Positions 33,274 through 42,524 of a DNA stretch of 42,773 nucleotides are shown in pieces. The position numbers were made by a program, and so were the translations under genes. Source of the DNA: Rhodothermales bacterium. GTDB taxonomy: Bacteria > Bacteroidota > Rhodothermia > Rhodothermales > UBA10348. Location: positions 1 to 42,773 of the forward strand of contig JANQQV010000019.1 of assembly GCA_028284865.1 (NCBI GenBank), given 5' to 3'. Under the pieces are notes generated by a model. It did no database searches. It was not told the origin of the DNA and saw only the letters and a list, made by a program, of their open reading frames with translations. Every line of letters starts with the position of its first letter. Within the stretch, counting starts at the first letter, position 1.

Positions 33274-34437
33274 TCAAGCGCTGGAAGCATGCTCCAAAGC
33301 GTCCACTAAAGCGACCACATCCTCCTCATCGTTGTACACATGCGGCGCAATCCGGATGGCATTTCCGCGCACAGAAACTGAAACCCCTCGATCGGACATG
33401 GCTTCCCTCACGGTGTCAATCCGTTGTCCGCCGGGCAATCGAATGCCGAACAGATGAGCGCCACGCGTTTGCTCCGGGGCCAATTCGTAGCCGGCGTTTC
33501 GGATGCGGTCCTCGAAAGGCCTCATCAAGGCTCCGGTGTAGTCCTGGATGGCATCCGGAGTCCACGCCAAGACCTGCTCCAACGCTGCCAGCAGCATCGG
33601 CATCAGGACGAAGTTGCTCTTTTCTCCGACGTCGAAGCGTGCAGCCCCGGGCTGATAGTCCGGCTCATAGTCAACCAGGCCTGCAAATTGCTCGCTACCC
33701 TTCCGGTTGATCCAGTTCTCCTCGATGGGTGTCCCATTCAAGAATCGCGGTCCCATCCAGCCCAGCGCACAGGAATAAGGTCCGAACAACCATTTGTAGC
33801 CTGCTGTGATCAAGGCATCGGGTTCAACGTCGGTAACTGAAAAAGGCAGAGCGCCGATCGACTGCGTCCCGTCAATCACCAATGCAGCCCCGACCTCGCG
33901 TGTTTTCTGTCGGATGGCTTTCATGTCGAACAGCGTTCCGTCTGCCCAGTGAACAATCGGTACGGCAACGACGGCGGTCGTGGTGTCGATTCCACGGATG
34001 ATGGCTTCATTCCACGCGGCATGGATTTCGGAGAGATCCGCACCTTCCGGACGGAAGATGGTCTTGATGTCGGCTCCCGACGATTCTGCAAGACGAAGCC
34101 AGGTGTAAACGTTGCTCGGAAATTGCTCGTGTAGCAGCAAGATGTGCTGTCCAGGCTTTACGGTCAGGTTATTGGCGACGGTCGCAATGCCGTAGGAGAC
34201 CGAGGGGAAAATCGAGACGTGTTCTGCGTGTCCATCAATCAAGGACGCGAAGGTCCTCTTGACCCTCGAGGGCACATCAAAGAAATCAGAGGGCTGGACG
34301 AAGCTCGGTGTTCGCTTGCCGCGAACCGCAGCAATTCCCGCTTCTTCCACTTTCCGCGACAGCGGCGACATGTATGCGCAGTTCAGGTAATGAACGCTTG
34401 GGTCCAGGGAGAACGAGTGCTTCTGGCAGGGAATCAT
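33274..34437 (-). CDS. Class V PLP-dependent aminotransferase / cysteine-desulfurase-like protein
   Basis: 387 residues from the ATG at 34435-34437 (MIPCQKHSF); an upstream extension of 25 codons is possible but less likely. The PLP-binding lysine is Lys215 (TAGYKWLFGPYSC), with Asp189 and Gln192 (VIDGTQSIGALP) contacting the cofactor ring. The opening YLNCAYMSPLSRKVEEAG is typical of fold-type I class V enzymes such as isopenicillin-N epimerase-like and kynureninase-like proteins. No desulfurase-type catalytic cysteine loop is evident, so aminotransferase or lyase chemistry is equally possible. It ends normally with a HVYNDEEDVVALVDAL tail. Confidence 0.88.
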   Translation of the reverse strand: MIPCQKHSFSLDPSVHYLNCAYMSPLSRKVEEAGIAAVRGKRTPSFVQPSDFFDVPSRVKRTFASLIDGHAEHVSIFPSVSYGIATVANNLTVKPGQHILLLHEQFPSNVYTWLRLAESSGADIKTIFRPEGADLSEIHAAWNEAIIRGIDTTTAVVAVPIVHWADGTLFDMKAIRQKTREVGAALVIDGTQSIGALPFSVTDVEPDALITAGYKWLFGPYSCALGWMGPRFLNGTPIEENWINRKGSEQFAGLVDYEPDYQPGAARFDVGEKSNFVLMPMLLAALEQVLAWTPDAIQDYTGALMRPFEDRIRNAGYELAPEQTRGAHLFGIRLPGGQRIDTVREAMSDRGVSVSVRGNAIRIAPHVYNDEEDVVALVDALEHASSA

Positions 34438-34539
34438 GTGTCGGGTGATGGGCCGCAGGTTTGCTGATTGGCAAGATACGGATCGTACCTTCGGCAACGA
34501 CCGGAAGAACACGACTTTGAACAGCGTCCCAGGCCGAAC

Positions 34540-35016
34540 ATGACCATCATTTCAGGCGGACAAACCGGTGTGGATCAAGGAGCGCTTGACGCCGCGTTAT
34601 CTCGCGGATGGCCATGTGGGGGCACGTGTCCAAAGGGGCGGCGAAGCGAGGACGGGCGTATTCCCGATCGGTATCCGCTGACAGAATCCACATCGCTGGA
34701 GTGGCATGTGCGAACGCGTATCAACGTTCAGGATGCCGACGCGACGCTCGTTTTATCGGTGAACCATCCCCTGGAGGGTGGCACGCGCTTGACTGCAGAG
34801 ATTGCCCGGGCTGAATCGAAGGCGTTGTTGGTGCTTGTTCAGCCTTGGGAGGTCGATGAAGTGGTGGCGTGGATCCTTGAACAGCGACCTTACATGCTGA
34901 ATGTGGCGGGACCACGCGAAAGCGGGGCGCCCGGAATCGGGCGCGCCGCTGCGATTTTCGTTGGTGACGTGCTGGACGCACTCACCGAGCATCCCGACTG
35001 GAAAGCCAGGCTATGA
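34540..35016 (+). CDS. Putative molybdenum-carrier / SLOG-fold protein
   Basis: 158 residues from ATG 34540 (MTIISGGQTGVD). The frame to 34468 is open but precedes the natural first strand. SGGQTGVDQGALDAAL, CPKGRRSEDG and the later ESTSLEWHVRTRINVQDADATLVLS, GGTRLTAEIA and LNVAGPRES are characteristic of the 'putative molybdenum carrier' family (PF12694), a Rossmann-like fold related to SLOG proteins. The Mo link in the name is weakly founded, and nucleotide binding is the safer reading. It is divergent from the aminotransferase (102 bases) and overlaps the next, convergent gene by 6 bases at the stops. Confidence 0.85.
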   Translation: MTIISGGQTGVDQGALDAALSRGWPCGGTCPKGRRSEDGRIPDRYPLTESTSLEWHVRTRINVQDADATLVLSVNHPLEGGTRLTAEIARAESKALLVLVQPWEVDEVVAWILEQRPYMLNVAGPRESGAPGIGRAAAIFVGDVLDALTEHPDWKARL

Positions 35017-35547
35017 ATCGGAGGCTCTGATGCGAATTCGGGTCCCTCGGTCGTCATCGCGCTCCACGTCCCACTCGATAACACCATCGCCCGCCTCAAT
35101 CACGCGGACATCGACGGCTTCAGCGGCTGTCTCAGCAGCCTCCTTGGCTTGTTGGACTGCTCTCTCGGTCAGCAACCGGATTTCATCCATGTGTGCCCGC
35201 GAATATTCGCGATTCAGTCGCACCTCGAGGAGCCTGGTTGCCTGCTCCATCTCGGCCAATTGCCGGTCCAGTGCGTCCAGCTCGACTACAGCCTGCACGT
35301 CGGGGACGTGAACGATGACGTGATGCTTCCGCTGGTGATTGCGAATGCCTTCAACGATGGCCACCTCGTACGCTGCATGCGGCGCCTCTGCCACAACTAC
35401 CTCCTGTTTGGACAGGAAAGGCAGTCCGTTGTCAGGCCAGAAATGCTTGGCCAGAACCGTCAGCAGGTTGGCCGAAAATAAAACGATGGTAGCGATGCCG
35501 AGCGCCATGACCACTTTCTGGCGCCGACCTGACGTGTCGGTTGACAT
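35011..35547 (-). CDS. Single-pass membrane protein with periplasmic coiled coil, unknown function
   Basis: 178 residues. I chose the ATG at 35545-35547 because a perfect AGGAGG lies 6 bases upstream; the longer TTG-started frame would include that site. The order is a short basic cytoplasmic start (MSTDTSGRRQK), one membrane helix (VVMALGIATIVLFSANLLTVL), then a region rich in Val/Ala/His, and a heptad-like helix at about 90-150 (ELDALDRQLAEMEQATRLLE, RLLTERAVQQAKEAAETAAE). The acidic/basic tail follows (VIEWDVERDDDRGTRIRIR). No family is recognised. It could be a spacer, anchor or stress-sensing protein of the envelope. Confidence 0.75.
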   Translation of the reverse strand: MSTDTSGRRQKVVMALGIATIVLFSANLLTVLAKHFWPDNGLPFLSKQEVVVAEAPHAAYEVAIVEGIRNHQRKHHVIVHVPDVQAVVELDALDRQLAEMEQATRLLEVRLNREYSRAHMDEIRLLTERAVQQAKEAAETAAEAVDVRVIEAGDGVIEWDVERDDDRGTRIRIRASDS

Positions 35548-35553
35548 ACGTGC

Positions 35554-35559
35554 CCTCCT
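35554..35559 (-). promoter_or_regulatory. Perfect Shine-Dalgarno AGGAGG
   Basis: AGGAGG, 6-base spacer, ATG at 35545-35547. It decides the start of the coiled-coil membrane protein and stands out because most starts in this window have weak or no Shine-Dalgarno sequence. Confidence 0.75.
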
Positions 35560-35723
35560 CAATACAGCTGGTTGGATAACATCGGGATGCGTCTTCCGAC
35601 AACGCGTTCGACATCATGCTGTGCACGTTCGATAGGAGGAAAACGAAGGCCGCAGACGATTATTGTCCAGCGCGAAAAAAAGGCTGCGCAACCACCTATC
35701 AGACCGGAAGGGGCTTCGGCGAT

Positions 35724-36509
35724 TCAGGACTTCAGCGGAGCGGTTGAGAATTTGGAGAGGTCGACCTCGTCCTTCATGTGCCAGCACCACATCTTCTGAC
35801 ACGGGAAAACATTCTCGTAGAGGGCTTTTCCCACGATGACCGAATCGACTCGGAAGGGCACCAGATCATTGAGGGCAATCAGGTGCTTGTGGTTTCCAAT
35901 GCCGCCAGAGGCGGTGATTTTCGCTTTCTCCAGACGCGAGCCCAATTCGCGGTAAGCTTCCATGTTGGGGCCTTCAAGGGTCCCATCCCTGGAGATGTCG
36001 GTGTACACGATGCGCCTGCAGCCGCGCTCTTCCATGTCGAGGGCGAACTCAACAGCGTCGAGGCCACTGCCTTCCGTCCAGCCTTGTACTCGTACCTCGC
36101 CGTCCCGCGCATCGAGTCCGACAACGACCTTTGAACAGCCATACTTTTCGACGGCTTCGGAGACCAGATCAGGGTTCTGAACGGCAGCCGTACCGATGAT
36201 AACTCGGTAGACACCAGCTTCGATAGCGCGATCGATGTCGGACATGGTCCGGATTCCGCCGCCCACCTGAACAGGGATGTCCAGTTCGGCGCAAATCTCG
36301 TGGATCACCTTCCGGTTGTGCTCACTGCCACCTTTCGCAGCATCGAGGTCCACGACGTGGATGACCTTGGCATTCTGGATTCGCCAGAGCTTGGCCATCT
36401 TGACGGGGTCATCGAAATACACTTTCTCTTCCTCGTACTGCCCCTGGTGCAGTCGAACACAGTTGCCCCCGCGGAGGTCAATGGCTGGTATGACGAGGAT
36501 TTTGGACAT
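35724..36509 (-). CDS. hisA: Phosphoribosylformimino-5-aminoimidazole carboxamide ribotide isomerase
   Basis: 261 residues from the ATG at 36507-36509 (MSKILVIPAIDLRGGNCVRL); ten extra upstream codons are in frame but unneeded. The (beta/alpha)8 barrel landmarks are present: catalytic Asp11 in PAIDLRGG, VQVGGGIRTMSD, VIIGTAAVQNP, VVGLDARDGEVRVQGW, YTDISRDGTLEGPN (second catalytic Asp) and ITASGGIGN. The C-terminal segment KMWCWHMKDEVDLSKFS is a short extension. It catalyses the ProFAR to PRFAR step of histidine synthesis. No other his biosynthetic gene is adjacent; hisS is 10 kb away. Confidence 0.95.
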   Translation of the reverse strand: MSKILVIPAIDLRGGNCVRLHQGQYEEEKVYFDDPVKMAKLWRIQNAKVIHVVDLDAAKGGSEHNRKVIHEICAELDIPVQVGGGIRTMSDIDRAIEAGVYRVIIGTAAVQNPDLVSEAVEKYGCSKVVVGLDARDGEVRVQGWTEGSGLDAVEFALDMEERGCRRIVYTDISRDGTLEGPNMEAYRELGSRLEKAKITASGGIGNHKHLIALNDLVPFRVDSVIVGKALYENVFPCQKMWCWHMKDEVDLSKFSTAPLKS

Positions 36510-36686
36510 GGTGATGGCGCCGATTTTGCGCTGTGCCACTCCAACCAGCCGTCAGATCGGGGGTTTCCCTCATCCAATGGCTTTCAGCCCACTTCAGTGT
36601 CTAACCGAAATGGTTTAAGAAGTCGTTAAGCGAATGATGTCTCAACCCATTAGATTCCAGCGCCTTGAATCAATTCCCCGTACGCC

Positions 36687-39600
36687 ATGTCCCGCATCCT
36701 CGTAACGGCTTTTCTCCTCCTTCTGATGTCGGTTTTCACGACGAACGAAGCCGCTGCCATCGCTCCGCCACTGGATCCCGAAGTTGAGCAGGACAACGAA
36801 ATAGGGATTGCCCTTGAAGTGCCTGGAGAGTGCAAGAACGTGGGAGATACCTACACCCTCACGCTTACTACAACCACACAGGCAGATGCCGTTTACAATG
36901 CGGCTGTTACGTGGACGCTTTCTCAGTTTGTCTCGATTGTCAGTATTGAGGAGCACAGGTACGAGGATTGCACAGTAGACGGAGTGACTGTTTCGTGTAC
37001 CATCTTGTCAATTCCCGGGAGTCGCGTAGTCGTGACGAATATTGTTGTTCAGGTGACCGAGGCCCAGCAGCAAGTTCACTCTGTTTCGGTGGCAGCCGGA
37101 TCAGACACTACGACGGGGGATAACACGACGGGAGGCACGGTAGAGAAATGTCAAACCCTGGGCGTGATAGCAGGAACGGTATTCGAGGATAAAAACGCAG
37201 ATGGAGCTCGAGATGTGCTTGCAGACAACCCAATCCAAGTCACCGGAATGACGGTAACGCTCGGAGGTCCCGGAGGAGATCAAACCGGAAACGTGGCTGA
37301 TGACGGTACCTATCGTTTCGAGGGGCTCCCAGAAGGTGACTACACGGTGACCGCCAATATGCCGGTGGTCACCAATCCCGGCGGATGGCATGTCAGCAAT
37401 CCTGAAACCGGAGTGCATGCATCGTTCCATTTGAACGAAGGCCAGCAAATCCTGGACAAGGACTTTCTAGTGTGGCAAGGAGGTCACATCGACATCGCTG
37501 TGTTCGAGGATCATCTGGCTGACGGCTCTTTGACCTTCGGTTCAGCGGATCCCAATGAAGATGATTCACCGCAACAAGAAGTGATAGTCGAGCGCTACGA
37601 ACAATGTGGAAGCTCATTGTCAGAGGAGAGGAGCTCTGGTGCCAATGGTGTTGCTGGTTTTTCTGACCTTCGCCCGGGAGATCATTGTTTCCAGGCAAGA
37701 CTACCGCAAGGATTTCCGGGTTTGGCAACGAGGCAGCTCAAGGTTTCATCATCTACGGGGAAGCCTGGCGCACCCATCGCTCAGAGTATTGAAGCTGGTC
37801 AGACACTGGCCGCTTTGAATGGTTCTGGAGACGGTGCGCCGGCGGTTCAAGAAAGAACAGTTTTGGTCTTTACAACAGCCATTGTCTCCGGGAGAAAGCT
37901 TGGCGATCGCAATGGAGACAGCCAATACGATGAGAGCGACGGCGACTCTCCGGTTCCTGATTGGGTGGTCAGTATCCAGTCAGGTTATGGAACTCAGCAA
38001 CAGGCGTTCGTGACTGGGACACTGACCGATGCCAACGGCAATTATTCGATGGAAATCGATCCCGGGTCATACCACGTCGTGGAAGCCGATGGCGGAGATG
38101 ACTGGGCTCCTGTGGCAGGCATTGCTGTCCCGATTCAAGTGACGAGCGGCTCTAATTCCGACTCCATCGACTTCATAAACCGGGCTCTGCATGCAGATAT
38201 CGCTTTGTCAAAAACAGTGGTTGGTGAGTCAGAAGTCAATCTTCTGGATATCGTCGAATTCCAAATCGAAGTGTCAAATTTGGGCCCGGCTGTCGCCGCA
38301 GTGGTAAATGTATCAGACACGATTCCAGAAGGACACAATTTATTATCGATCGAAGCAAGCGAGGCATTTTGCTCGACTTCCGGCAGGACGGGCACCTGTA
38401 CGTTTGGAATGATCCGCGTTGGGGAGTCAAAGACCATTCAGGTCAAGCTTGCTGCAGCTGAGTTGGGTTCATTCGTTAATGAAGCGGAAGCTTCTCATCA
38501 AGGTGAGGATCGAACGGAGTTGAACAATCGTGATTCAGCCAGCTTCGAGGTGAAAGACACGGGGAGTATCAGCGGAATACTCTTTCATGATCTGAACGCG
38601 GACGGCATTATCAACGATGGAGGAGCCGTGCTGTCCAATCACAAATTGCTGGTGTCTGGTTTCGAAGTAATAACCGATGGAAGTGGAAATTACTCGAGAT
38701 CAGGCTTGAATGAGGGTGAACATGACGTGAGCGTCTTGAATTCTCCCGACGATGTCTTTTCAGAGTTATCAAAAAATGTGACCGTGTCGTTGGGAGAAGG
38801 AGAACACAAAGAGGGTGTCAACTTTCTGGTTTGGAAGCCAGGTAGTCTCAGGATCCCCACATTTCATCTAACAGGGTATAAGGTTGAGGTTGAATTCAAC
38901 GAAGTGCTACCGCAGTACGAGCCGATTGAAGCACCTTTGTTGTTTTTTGAATCGTGTGGGCTGGTGGGAGTTGAGATCACATCGGCCATGTCAGCAAATG
39001 GAATGTTTAGCGCCGTGATTGCAGATCTAAAGCCCGGAAAACACTGCTTCGCCGTCAACTTTCAACGAGCGTTTCCTGGCGCTCCCGGTCGTCCGATTTT
39101 AGAACACAATCCATTGTCCACTGAGTTGTCTCACTACGACTTTGTCACAAGTGGGGATGAAAAGGAGGTACGAGGATTGGAGATCTACACTACAGCGACG
39201 CTGACAGGAACGGTTCGCGTTGACGCTAACGGCGGCACTGGCGGTTGGCAAGGAACAGATTCCGTACCCAATCAACCAGTCACCATAAGAGGAGGGCGTG
39301 GTCAGTATTTCTTTGAAGGGTACTCTGATGCCGACGGTCGTTTCAGCGTCCAGTTGGATCCCATCAAAAACTGGGGAGATGGCGTACGAGTGTTTGTCGG
39401 AAGCTTGCAATCCGCATTTCGCGCTCAAATCCCCGAGAAGACAGTTTTCTTAGCAGGAAGTAATCAGACCACGACCTACGATCCAATTGTCTATCCAGCC
39501 TCGCAGTCGGCGGACTTGTCGACTAAAACGGTCCTCGACGTTCAGCAAATGATCGAGAACATTCCAAACCGTGTAAGCTTCTACGTTGGCAATAGTGGGC

Positions 39601-40322
39601 CGGCAGATGCCCAACAAGCTGAACTCACGATTGAGCTTCCGGAAGGGTTTGAGCTGGGAATTCTTGAAGCAGACGAAGGGGCTTGTGATGTAGGAAACGA
39701 CTCGATGAATTGTGACGGTTTGGACTTGAGAATTGGAGATCTAGATCCTGAATTGAATGATGGTTCTGGAAGCCCTTCTCTTGATGACGTTGATGGTCCC
39801 ACAATGCTCGCAACCAAGTCATCTTCGGCAGATTGCACCATAGACGGACAAATCGCATCCTGCGTTTTTGAATCGATTCCTGACTCTACTTACGGTGTCA
39901 TTTCGCTCGAATTCACCCCCCGCACCAGCGGGCAGGCAACCATACAGGCTGGGGTGACAACAGACACAGAAGACTTCATCACGTCCAATAATGATGTCAC
40001 ACTCGAAATCCCGCACGTGAGTGGGGTGGACGTTGAGTACGTGACGGAGGTCCTTCCGGATAGCCCTGAATTGGGCGCGGTGTATCCCAATCCTGCTTTC
40101 ACGTCGCCGAGGATCCGGTTCAGCGTGGCCAAATCAGCCGATGTGGACATCCGTCTCTACGATCTACTCGGAAAGGAATTGCAGGTCGTGGCTTCTGAGG
40201 TCATGCAGCCAGGCACGTTTGATGCCGATATCGAAACGGATCAGTTACCGGCTGGTCAGTACATGGTCCGGGTTCGCATCGGAAGTCAGGTCTACTCGAC
40301 AGGTTTTGCGGTCATTCGATAG
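36687..40322 (+). CDS. Modular secreted surface protein with SdrD-B/DUF11-like repeats and T9SS C-terminal domain
   Basis: 1211 residues with a signal peptide (MSRILVTAFLLLLMSVFTTNEAAA). Three DUF11-like modules each carry a spaced cysteine pair: Cys95/Cys104, Cys562/Cys571 and Cys1050/Cys1059. SdrD-B/CNA-B-like modules lie between (GTVFEDKNADGARD near 160, SGRKLGDRNGDSQYDESDGD near 400, SGILFHDLNADGIINDGG near 630). Two copies of a longer unit share FLVW (260-263 and 713-716) and a GxHCF...FPG segment (Cys334 and Cys787), a spacing of 453 residues. The last 80 residues start GAVYPNPAF and end FAVIR, a T9SS type A sorting domain. Sample lines count about 47% G+C against about 60% in core genes nearby, suggesting acquisition or relaxed composition. 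Likely cell-surface adhesive or structural protein. Confidence 0.88.
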   Translation: MSRILVTAFLLLLMSVFTTNEAAAIAPPLDPEVEQDNEIGIALEVPGECKNVGDTYTLTLTTTTQADAVYNAAVTWTLSQFVSIVSIEEHRYEDCTVDGVTVSCTILSIPGSRVVVTNIVVQVTEAQQQVHSVSVAAGSDTTTGDNTTGGTVEKCQTLGVIAGTVFEDKNADGARDVLADNPIQVTGMTVTLGGPGGDQTGNVADDGTYRFEGLPEGDYTVTANMPVVTNPGGWHVSNPETGVHASFHLNEGQQILDKDFLVWQGGHIDIAVFEDHLADGSLTFGSADPNEDDSPQQEVIVERYEQCGSSLSEERSSGANGVAGFSDLRPGDHCFQARLPQGFPGLATRQLKVSSSTGKPGAPIAQSIEAGQTLAALNGSGDGAPAVQERTVLVFTTAIVSGRKLGDRNGDSQYDESDGDSPVPDWVVSIQSGYGTQQQAFVTGTLTDANGNYSMEIDPGSYHVVEADGGDDWAPVAGIAVPIQVTSGSNSDSIDFINRALHADIALSKTVVGESEVNLLDIVEFQIEVSNLGPAVAAVVNVSDTIPEGHNLLSIEASEAFCSTSGRTGTCTFGMIRVGESKTIQVKLAAAELGSFVNEAEASHQGEDRTELNNRDSASFEVKDTGSISGILFHDLNADGIINDGGAVLSNHKLLVSGFEVITDGSGNYSRSGLNEGEHDVSVLNSPDDVFSELSKNVTVSLGEGEHKEGVNFLVWKPGSLRIPTFHLTGYKVEVEFNEVLPQYEPIEAPLLFFESCGLVGVEITSAMSANGMFSAVIADLKPGKHCFAVNFQRAFPGAPGRPILEHNPLSTELSHYDFVTSGDEKEVRGLEIYTTATLTGTVRVDANGGTGGWQGTDSVPNQPVTIRGGRGQYFFEGYSDADGRFSVQLDPIKNWGDGVRVFVGSLQSAFRAQIPEKTVFLAGSNQTTTYDPIVYPASQSADLSTKTVLDVQQMIENIPNRVSFYVGNSGPADAQQAELTIELPEGFELGILEADEGACDVGNDSMNCDGLDLRIGDLDPELNDGSGSPSLDDVDGPTMLATKSSSADCTIDGQIASCVFESIPDSTYGVISLEFTPRTSGQATIQAGVTTDTEDFITSNNDVTLEIPHVSGVDVEYVTEVLPDSPELGAVYPNPAFTSPRIRFSVAKSADVDIRLYDLLGKELQVVASEVMQPGTFDADIETDQLPAGQYMVRVRIGSQVYSTGFAVIR

Positions 40323-40374
40323 CTGCCAAACAGCGACCTATTGAACATGAATCAAGTTGGGGACACCCGGAGTT

Positions 40375-40386
40375 GAAGGCGCCTTC
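40375..40386. repeat. Twelve-base palindrome upstream of metG
   Basis: GAAGGCGCCTTC, perfectly self-complementary, 29 bases before the metG ATG. It may be an operator; there is no loop, so an RNA hairpin is unlikely. Confidence 0.35.
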
Positions 40387-40414
40387 CTGACAGGATGATC
40401 TGAATTCCAACCCC

Positions 40415-42514
40415 ATGTCTGACGCTTCTTTCAACCGCATCATGGTGACGGCCGCTCTGCCGTATGCCAATGGACCTGTTCATCTCGGTCACCTTGCAGG
40501 TGCATATCTGCCGGCCGATCTGTTCAGTCGCTTCCAGCGCATGAAAGGCGAAGATGTCGTCTTCGTTTGCGGCTCAGACGAAATGGGTGTGGCCATCATG
40601 GTGCGGGCGCGCAAGGAAGGGATCGATCCCCAGGCACTGGTGGATCGCTATCATCCCATGATCGAAGAGGCTTTCTCCGGGTTCGGGATGAGCTTTGATC
40701 ACTATGGCCGAACCACCTCGCCGGTACACGCCGAGACGAGCCAGGATTTCTTCCGCACCTTGGCCAGGAAGGATGTGTTCACCTTGCGAACAGAAGAGCA
40801 GCTCTACGATCCGGAGGTAGGCATTTTCCTGGCGGATCGGTTCGTGATCGGCACGTGTCCAGTCTGTGGATACGAAGATGCCTACGGCGATCAATGCGAG
40901 AAATGTGGTTCGACGTTGAGCCCGCGGGAATTGATCAATCCCAGGAGCACGCTCTCGGATGCGACGCCCGAGCTTCGCGAAACCACGCACTTCTACCTGC
41001 CACTCGGTGATTTCCAAGGTCGATTGGATCAGTGGATCAGTACAAAGCCAGATTGGAAGCCCAATGTGCTGGGCCAAGTCAGAAGTTGGTTGAATGATGG
41101 GCTGAAGGATCGCGCCATCACCCGCGATGTCCCTTGGGGCGTTCCTGTTCCGACGGATGTTGCCGAGGAACTGGGTATTGATGCCGAAGGAAAAGTCATC
41201 TATGTCTGGTTCGACGCTCCGATCGGCTATATCTCCGACACCAAGGAGTGGGCCATCAAGCAGGGCGATTCTGACGCCTGGAAGCCGTATTGGCAGGCTG
41301 ACGATACCCGTTTGGTGCACTTCATTGGCAAGGACAACATCGTCTTCCACTGCCTGATGTTTCCTGCCATGCTCATGGCGCATGGAGACTACACGCTTCC
41401 CGAGAATGTCCCAGCCAACGAATTCCTGAACATCGAAGGGGATAAACTCTCCACCAGCCGCAACTGGGCCGTTTGGCTGCACGAGTATCTGGAAGAACTG
41501 GATCCGGATCTTTTACGGTACGCGCTGGCTACCATGTTGCCCGAAACCAAGGACGCTGATTTCAACTGGTCCGAATTCCAGACCCGCGTCAACTCCGAGT
41601 TGGCCGATGTCCTCGGCAACTTTGTCAACCGGACCCTGACCTTCGCCGCACGATTTGCGGACGGACAGGTCCCGGCTTTGGTGGATCCTTCGGATGCCGA
41701 CAAAGCAGCTCTCGAAGAGCTGGCCACGTTCCCCGAACGAATCGGAAAGGCTTACGATGCCTATCGCAATCGCGAAGCCGTGTTTGAAACGATGGCGTTG
41801 GCCAGACTGGGCAACAAGTATTTCAACGACACGGAGCCGTGGCACACGCGGAAGAGCAATCCACAAGCCTGCGCGAATACCATTCACGTATCGCTTCAGA
41901 TTTGCGCCGCATTGAGTGTCCTGATGGAGCCGGCACTACCGTTTTCCGCTGCAAAGCTTCGGGGGATGCTCAAGCTGGATGGGGTTCGCTCGTCCATCCC
42001 AGGGGGAGAAGCCGGGTCAATTGGCTGGGATGACGCGGCCAAGCCGCTCCTGCCCGATTGCCACACGCTGGGAGAAGCTGGAATCCTGTTCACCAAGATC
42101 GAAGATGACGTGATTGAAGCGCAGAAAGCCAAGCTGGGTGCAGCGAGCGATGGCGAAGCCGAAGAAGAAGCTGCACCATTCGAGCCCGTGAAGGACACGA
42201 TTCAATACGACGATTTTGCCAAGCTGGACTTCCGCATGGGCACGATTGTCGAGGCCGAGGAGATGCCCAAGTCCAAGAAGCTGGTGAAGACCGTCGTGGA
42301 CCTCGGCTTTGAAAAGCGTCAGATCCTGGCTGGTATCAAGGAGCATTTCGCTCCGGAAGATCTGATCGGGAAGCGCGTGGCCGTGGTCGCCAACCTGGCT
42401 CCTCGCAAGATGATGGGCACGGAAAGTCAGGGTATGATCCTGATGGCCGAGGACCGGGAGGGAGCCCTGTTCCTGATGGGTTCAGAAGGCGAAAACGGCT
42501 CGGTCATCCGGTAG
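40415..42514 (+). CDS. metG: Methionyl-tRNA synthetase with C-terminal tRNA-binding domain
   Basis: 699 residues. HLGH in the class I HIGH position (ANGPVHLGHLAGAYLPAD), a four-cysteine zinc knuckle (CPVC and CEKC, 16 residues apart), and KLSTS in the KMSKS position (DKLSTSRNWAVW), the form usual for this MetRS subtype. The anticodon-binding helices follow. An acidic linker (DGEAEEEAAPFEPV) leads to an EMAP-II/Trbp111-like OB fold at about 595-699 (DDFAKLDFRMGTIVEAEEMP, GKRVAVVANLAPRKMMGTESQGM) that binds tRNA and mediates dimerisation. It attaches methionine to initiator and elongator tRNA. It ends 10 bases before a convergent sigma-factor gene. Confidence 0.97.
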   Translation: MSDASFNRIMVTAALPYANGPVHLGHLAGAYLPADLFSRFQRMKGEDVVFVCGSDEMGVAIMVRARKEGIDPQALVDRYHPMIEEAFSGFGMSFDHYGRTTSPVHAETSQDFFRTLARKDVFTLRTEEQLYDPEVGIFLADRFVIGTCPVCGYEDAYGDQCEKCGSTLSPRELINPRSTLSDATPELRETTHFYLPLGDFQGRLDQWISTKPDWKPNVLGQVRSWLNDGLKDRAITRDVPWGVPVPTDVAEELGIDAEGKVIYVWFDAPIGYISDTKEWAIKQGDSDAWKPYWQADDTRLVHFIGKDNIVFHCLMFPAMLMAHGDYTLPENVPANEFLNIEGDKLSTSRNWAVWLHEYLEELDPDLLRYALATMLPETKDADFNWSEFQTRVNSELADVLGNFVNRTLTFAARFADGQVPALVDPSDADKAALEELATFPERIGKAYDAYRNREAVFETMALARLGNKYFNDTEPWHTRKSNPQACANTIHVSLQICAALSVLMEPALPFSAAKLRGMLKLDGVRSSIPGGEAGSIGWDDAAKPLLPDCHTLGEAGILFTKIEDDVIEAQKAKLGAASDGEAEEEAAPFEPVKDTIQYDDFAKLDFRMGTIVEAEEMPKSKKLVKTVVDLGFEKRQILAGIKEHFAPEDLIGKRVAVVANLAPRKMMGTESQGMILMAEDREGALFLMGSEGENGSVIR

Positions 42515-42524
42515 GACGGGGTAA

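Noticed and set aside
37101..37728. Minus-strand open frames of 111-115 codons inside the surface protein
   Set aside because: They have no protein-family character and are explained by the repetitive low-GC coding strand.
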